Source of the DNA: Adineta ricciae
Lineage: Eukaryota; Rotifera; Eurotatoria; Adinetida; Adinetidae
Reading direction: 5' to 3'
Assembly (NCBI GenBank): GCA_905250025.1
Contig: CAJNOJ010000023.1
Coordinates: forward strand, 558,001 to 622,000
DNA length: 64,000 nt
The position numbers and the translations under genes are program-made. A model generated the notes under the pieces. It was not told the origin of the DNA and did not search any database. It worked only from the letters and a program-made list of their open reading frames with translations. Positions within the stretch are counted from its first letter, which is position 1, and each line of letters begins with the position of its first letter. Of the stretch, positions 59,801 to 64,000 are shown one piece after another.

Positions 59801-60267
59801 AGTGTTGTTTATAAGCAAACAAAAATGCCCTGCATAAAGTTTGCCTGTCATGATAAATATCATTTTCACTTGTAATGAAATATATTTGCAAATAATAATG
59901 ATACCATACATCATGATGACATTGAAAACTAATGAACTATCGAGTAAAAATGAAAGAAATTTTTCTTTGATTGGAGTCACTGTATGTATATTTTTCGTCA
60001 GTCATAGCATATAAATCCTTATTCCTTTTCTATGCTTGCTTTGCATCTGTTAAAAATTGAAGGTGTTTTTTTTATTCAGAATCAAACGGTCAATCAGGCA
60101 AATGTGTCAAGTGTTCGTATAAACCTATGCAGCGAGTTCTCATTGCTTGCAACACGGAGAAGATCGAGTATTGTTGTGGTCATGGTTTTTGCAACGATTG
60201 CTATAAAAAAACTGCAGCCGGGTCACCAGGACGACTATTCTATACTGGACGAAGCGCAAACCTGTGA

Positions 60268-60793
60268 ATTTGTTTGTCCAATATGTGACAGACAGGTACA
60301 ATTCTCCATTATTATACAAGAATGAAAAGGCAAACTATGTGGAAGATCGAAGATATTGAATGTTTACCATTCTTCACGATCGTCTACATTCATTTTCCAT
60401 CTTAAACAAGAAATCTAGGTCTTTTTTTCAAACTTTCCATTTCTTCTTTTTCTGGCCAAACGAAAAAAATCAGCTACAACATTGCATAGTAAGATATGCG
60501 AAGCGATAGAAAATTTATTTATTAATAAATTTATTTACACTCTGTTAATACCCGCTATCTTTTCCTATATTCTTAGTGATCATTATTTAAAGATAACAGC
60601 GAGTAATGAATGTTCGGTTCTTTGTATAAGTATAACCATCATTAGATTTGTTTATGGTATTATATATTTCGAGTTTATCTTTATATAGTTGAAACACGCG
60701 TAAAATTATATAAATACACACGAAAAAGAAAATCTTTATAAATAGCTTACAGATCTGCGAGATCAATAAACAAGAAAAAGAAAAACGTTTCGT
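60268..60793. other. Convergent 3' spacer, zinc-finger gene / UBE3C
   Basis: AT-rich. The start (to about 60325) holds the out-of-frame finger remnant CEFVCPICDRQ followed by a donor-like GTAC. The rest shows no gene. Confidence 0.4.
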
Positions 60794-63700
60794 TCAACTA
60801 TATTCAAATCCCGCTGCTGCTTGAATAGCGTATAAAAGTTTTTCTTTAAGCACATTTTCATCCTTATATTCAGGTAATTTCAAGAGATTTATACACGTAT
60901 TTGATGTTGGCAAACGATCAATTTCCGAACCAGCAGATTGTATACAGAATTCCGGATAAAGTTCCTAAAATGAAACAAATGATTCGAAACCATTCTATTG
61001 AAAAAGAATTCTGACCTTGAATCCAAACAATGGCGGTCTCGAACAGCTCGTCGTAAATTTCAATAATTTCCGTTTTTGATCTTCAGTAAAGTCATGAACA
61101 CAACGCCAAAAAGCTTGAATGACAGGATGCTCTTTACTATACGGTGCTAAAATGAGAAAAAGAAAACAATACTAATCTTTCTACGAAAACAACAGATTAT
61201 TTCTAACCTCTGTATTGAGAATGATTTCTCCAATCATTCACATCGATTTCTCCGGGTGCACCCGAGATTAATATTCTCAATTCGTTCGCGTCGAACATTC
61301 TTAACCATTCCAAATTGATAACATCACCAAGTCCTTGTCGAAACTTGAATACTTGTTCATTGATTTGTTTATTCAATTTATAGCTAGCAACCAGATGAAT
61401 ATATTCAATACGATTTTCATTGGTTACAGCAATGTTTCTTCCATTGGGTTTCAATTCAGTCACCTATAGGAAATAGACGAAAGATGTATCTGAGAAACGT
61501 GATCGGTTTATTTACTTCTGTTTGTCCGATTTCACTATTGACAATGGTAAAGTCCAATCCGAGATCTTCCACGTTTCCATCGTAGTTTTTCAGATAGAGT
61601 AGATTCTTGTACATTTCCGGATCGAGTGAAGCCAAATGATGAATATCGACTTTTCCTGATGAACGCGAGAGGATTTTCTGAAGGAAAAATGTTGCAAATG
61701 GTAATTCAGCCAGAAATTTCTCGTAGATCGCCTACAGAAAAGAACAAGAAAACATGAGGAAAAATTCATTTCTACATTGGACTTTTTACTTTGCCTAATA
61801 TTCGTCCTAGAAAGTAATAATGTGGACCAAAATTTTCGTCAATAAAAGCAATATTTGGATTGGGATAGAGAAAACCATCGCTAGTCAATTTAAATAAACC
61901 ACGTATTGGATTGAATGATGATTTCAGTAATTCATTCATAAATTCACGAAACAAACCACCGCCATCGACGCCTGCTTCATCAAGACCAACAGCATTGATG
62001 AAACTAACGCGCATTCTACGTCGAAGGTTGGGTTCTACCAGGAAGAAGGAATGTTCAGGGTTGACAAGTGAAATAATATATTATTTACCATTTTGAGGAC
62101 TCAATTTTTCGAAAGCATCTTCATAGATGTAATCTCGACGTATACGAACATTAATTGTTGAACCAGCTTGCAGAAATTCTGCGCCTTGTTGTTGTTCCAT
62201 TTTGTCTTGTTGGACCAATAAATTCAGAACCTAAGCAAGGCATCGATGATTGAACGATCAATTAGAACAAACTTACTTGAACTCGTGTATCGAATGGAAT
62301 AACGAATGGAATTTGTTGAAGAATAGTCAACAAACGAAGTTCAGTTACAGAAAATGTAAATGCATCAGGTGCTAGCCGACAAATACATGAAATAATGAAT
62401 TAAAATAGAAAATCAAATGTGAAACCTACCTCGCTCACGACTGAAATATGCATCCGACGACAATAGTAATGGATCTGATAAACCACGAGCAAATGGTACG
62501 ATGTATGTCTAAAAGCCATCAATAAGTTTTGGTCTTTTCTAATATTTGGCTTTTCCGTACCTTATCAAGATGCAAATGAAACTGATTTGTTAGCCAATTT
62601 TCCGGAGGACAAAACTGTCTTCGAACGTCTCTCGCTCGAAGTTGTTGCAATAGTTGTACAATAATCTACATGCAACCAGTCAATATCTCAATTGCAAATA
62701 AAACTTTCTTCTTACTTTGAAAACGATTGAAAACTTTGTCGCTTTTTGTCTTGCTATCTCCACTTGTTTATTTGCTCGAAGAGTCTTTGTCATCGGCTCA
62801 CTATCATCGGTTGTATTTGTTGATGGATTCGTTATTTGTTTATCGGGATACATAAATCTCACAATGCCCATACACACGTCTTGTAAGATGCGAACCATTT
62901 GAGAAATTTGGCTCGTGTGAAACGCAGTTTCGGGTGGACCACGAAAAAATTCATCATCATGTAATGGTACTAGTGACATACTATACAATGAACAGAATGT
63001 GACAAGTAATGGTTCGATACGATCAATATCAATGTCTTTTAATAATGGATTAGCGCACGAAATATGGGAGAGGAGAAGAACTTGTTCTCTGAAAAGCGAA
63101 ATAAGTTTCGCTATTTGAAATGTTTACAATGAATTAGTAGTGAACATACCGATAGTCAGTTTCGTACGTCAATGTGCGACAAACATACCATAAATGACGA
63201 AGAAATGCTGTTGACGTACTTAAACTTAGTAGGAAACTAGAGCAGAGAGGTATGTTCATATGGGAAAAAAAGCTTTCGTATAGTTTACTTTGATCGAAGT
63301 ATGGATTCATTGCGATGAAAGATTAAACTATGAGCTATCGTAGCTAAATTACCAATATAGTCATTGTCATCATTAGTTAAAGTTTGATGACTTTGTCGAT
63401 CAGCTAATTTAATCAAGTAGTTTGTAATCGAACGTTTATTCAATATTGTCAAACAATCTCCAATTAGTTCGCCATCGGGTTCATCCTAACACAAAATAAA
63501 TGAGATCTTATTTTTCGGTACACAAAACTTTACTGTGTCCATATTCATTTGATCATCTCGGTCATGTTCATCTGCATTTTGATCATGTATGGGTAAATTC
63601 TTGAAATTTGTGGTGATTAGACCATTGCTGAAATATCGAATAATTGCAACGATTCGTTTTGTTAACGATGCTGGTAACTCATCGATTCGGCTATCAATGA

Positions 63701-64000
63701 TCAGTAGTGCTGCATGTAGCTGGTAAAGTTTCCAGTTTTGATACAATGAAGAGTCGATGGGAAATGTTGGATGGAAGTCGACTAGTTCGATATAACGCCT
63801 CGAAGGAAAATTAGGTCGGTGAATCAACGTTGGAGTGATGATTAGTGGTAATGCAGGAAGATCTGATCGGGAAAACAATTCATTTCGAAGTGTTACCAGT
63901 GCTTCATCGCGAACAACTGAATCCAGGGATTGACATTCAATTGGTCGAGCAAGTAATTCAACAATCGATTCAATAGCTGGTACACGACTGCTTTTGCTGA
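60794..64000 (-). CDS. UBE3C: HECT-type E3 ubiquitin ligase UBE3C (5' end outside window)
   Basis: Minus-strand gene, ending at TGA 60794-60796 and running off the right edge, so the N-terminus (with the expected IQ motif) is missing. The HECT domain has [81 protein letters not shown], and the catalytic [14 protein letters not shown] with the Cys codon at 60893-60895; it ends AAGFEYS (human UBE3C ends AAGFELS). Upstream helical parts match UBE3C ([20 protein letters not shown]). Introns are 45-65 bases. UBE3C adds Lys29/Lys48-linked chains and acts on the proteasome. The visible part looks intact. Confidence 0.96.

Larger units (their letters stand above)
58162..60267 (+). pseudogene. Cys-rich RING-like zinc-finger gene, probably frame-broken
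   Basis: Exons 58162-58174 and 58405-58496 join in frame (MADNGANGKDTKCN). The next segment (about 58652-58858, KGCKACEMGSILTLHIQCGH) is one base out of phase with them, but joins correctly to 58931-59001 (SSKKMFSSLKINRILGEKC) and to 60080 onward (ESNGQSGKCVKCSYKPMQRV, YCCGHGFCNDCYKK). C-x2-C...CCGH-x2-C-x2-C looks like a RING/RBR-type finger. The frame stops at TGA 60265-60267, while the other frame over the same bases reads DEAQTCEFVCPICDRQ, a second finger. So a frameshift near 60220 is likely. The segment at 58652 may instead start its own mRNA (ATG 58665 behind TCATTTCAG). A foldback element fills the intron 59002-60079. Confidence 0.4.

Overview
This window reads as a piece of an animal genome, most likely a rotifer and probably a bdelloid. 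The DNA is AT-rich. Genes are split by many introns of about 45-70 bp with GT...AG ends. Most products are clear metazoan orthologues: TBATA, IQCC, ARMC9, C2CD3, SKOR, P2X, NUP153, CFAP96. Many start codons sit 0-35 bases after a pyrimidine-rich ...TTTTAG or ...TTCAG acceptor with no recognisable upstream exon. That fits spliced-leader trans-splicing, which is known in bdelloid rotifers. Homology calls were made by eye from translated sequence. Exon joins were checked for splice sites and reading frame, and several genes sum to an exact number of codons.

Layout. 0.4-4.5 kb: TBATA/Spatial and a DUF4476 (PROSER1-like) gene, both minus. 6.3-16.6 kb: five plus-strand genes in close tandem: a polypeptide GalNAc-transferase, a short IQCC, complex I NDUFS1, lipase maturation factor LMF2, and a membrane-anchored S1/P1 nuclease. 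17.0-20.1 kb: ARMC9 (minus). 21.2-26.8 kb: a BRCA1/BARD1-type tandem-BRCT gene, a coiled-coil gene, and two RRM plus coiled-coil genes, all plus; the second RRM gene may be damaged. 26.8-31.2 kb: 4.4 kb with no gene I can support. 31.2-33.5 kb: an ATP-gated P2X channel with a long tail. 34.0-42.1 kb: a short gene resembling the C-terminus of CEP290 lies just downstream of C2CD3 (both minus). 43.1-50.9 kb: NUP153, BUD31, guanylate kinase and PDRG1 (plus). 50.9-54.1 kb: CFAP96 and SKOR (minus). 55.4-57.1 kb: a possible small novel gene and a secreted WxxW-domain pseudo-serine-protease. 58.2-60.3 kb: a Cys-rich zinc-finger gene that is probably frameshifted, whose large intron carries a roughly 640 bp foldback inverted-repeat element. 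60.8-64 kb: the HECT ligase UBE3C, running off the right edge.

Themes. Cilium/centriole genes are frequent (ARMC9, C2CD3, CEP290-like, CFAP96; TBATA and IQCC are less certain). Other genes are housekeeping: complex I, GMP kinase, splicing factor BUD31, PDRG1, nucleoporin, UBE3C. The most unusual items are the S1/P1 nuclease (a family rare in animals), the S1A pseudoprotease fused to a mucin-type WxxW domain, the stand-alone CEP290 tail gene, the short BRCT gene without a RING but with a small CCCH-like motif, and the foldback element. I saw no CRISPR, rRNA, tRNA or bacterial-type defence system.
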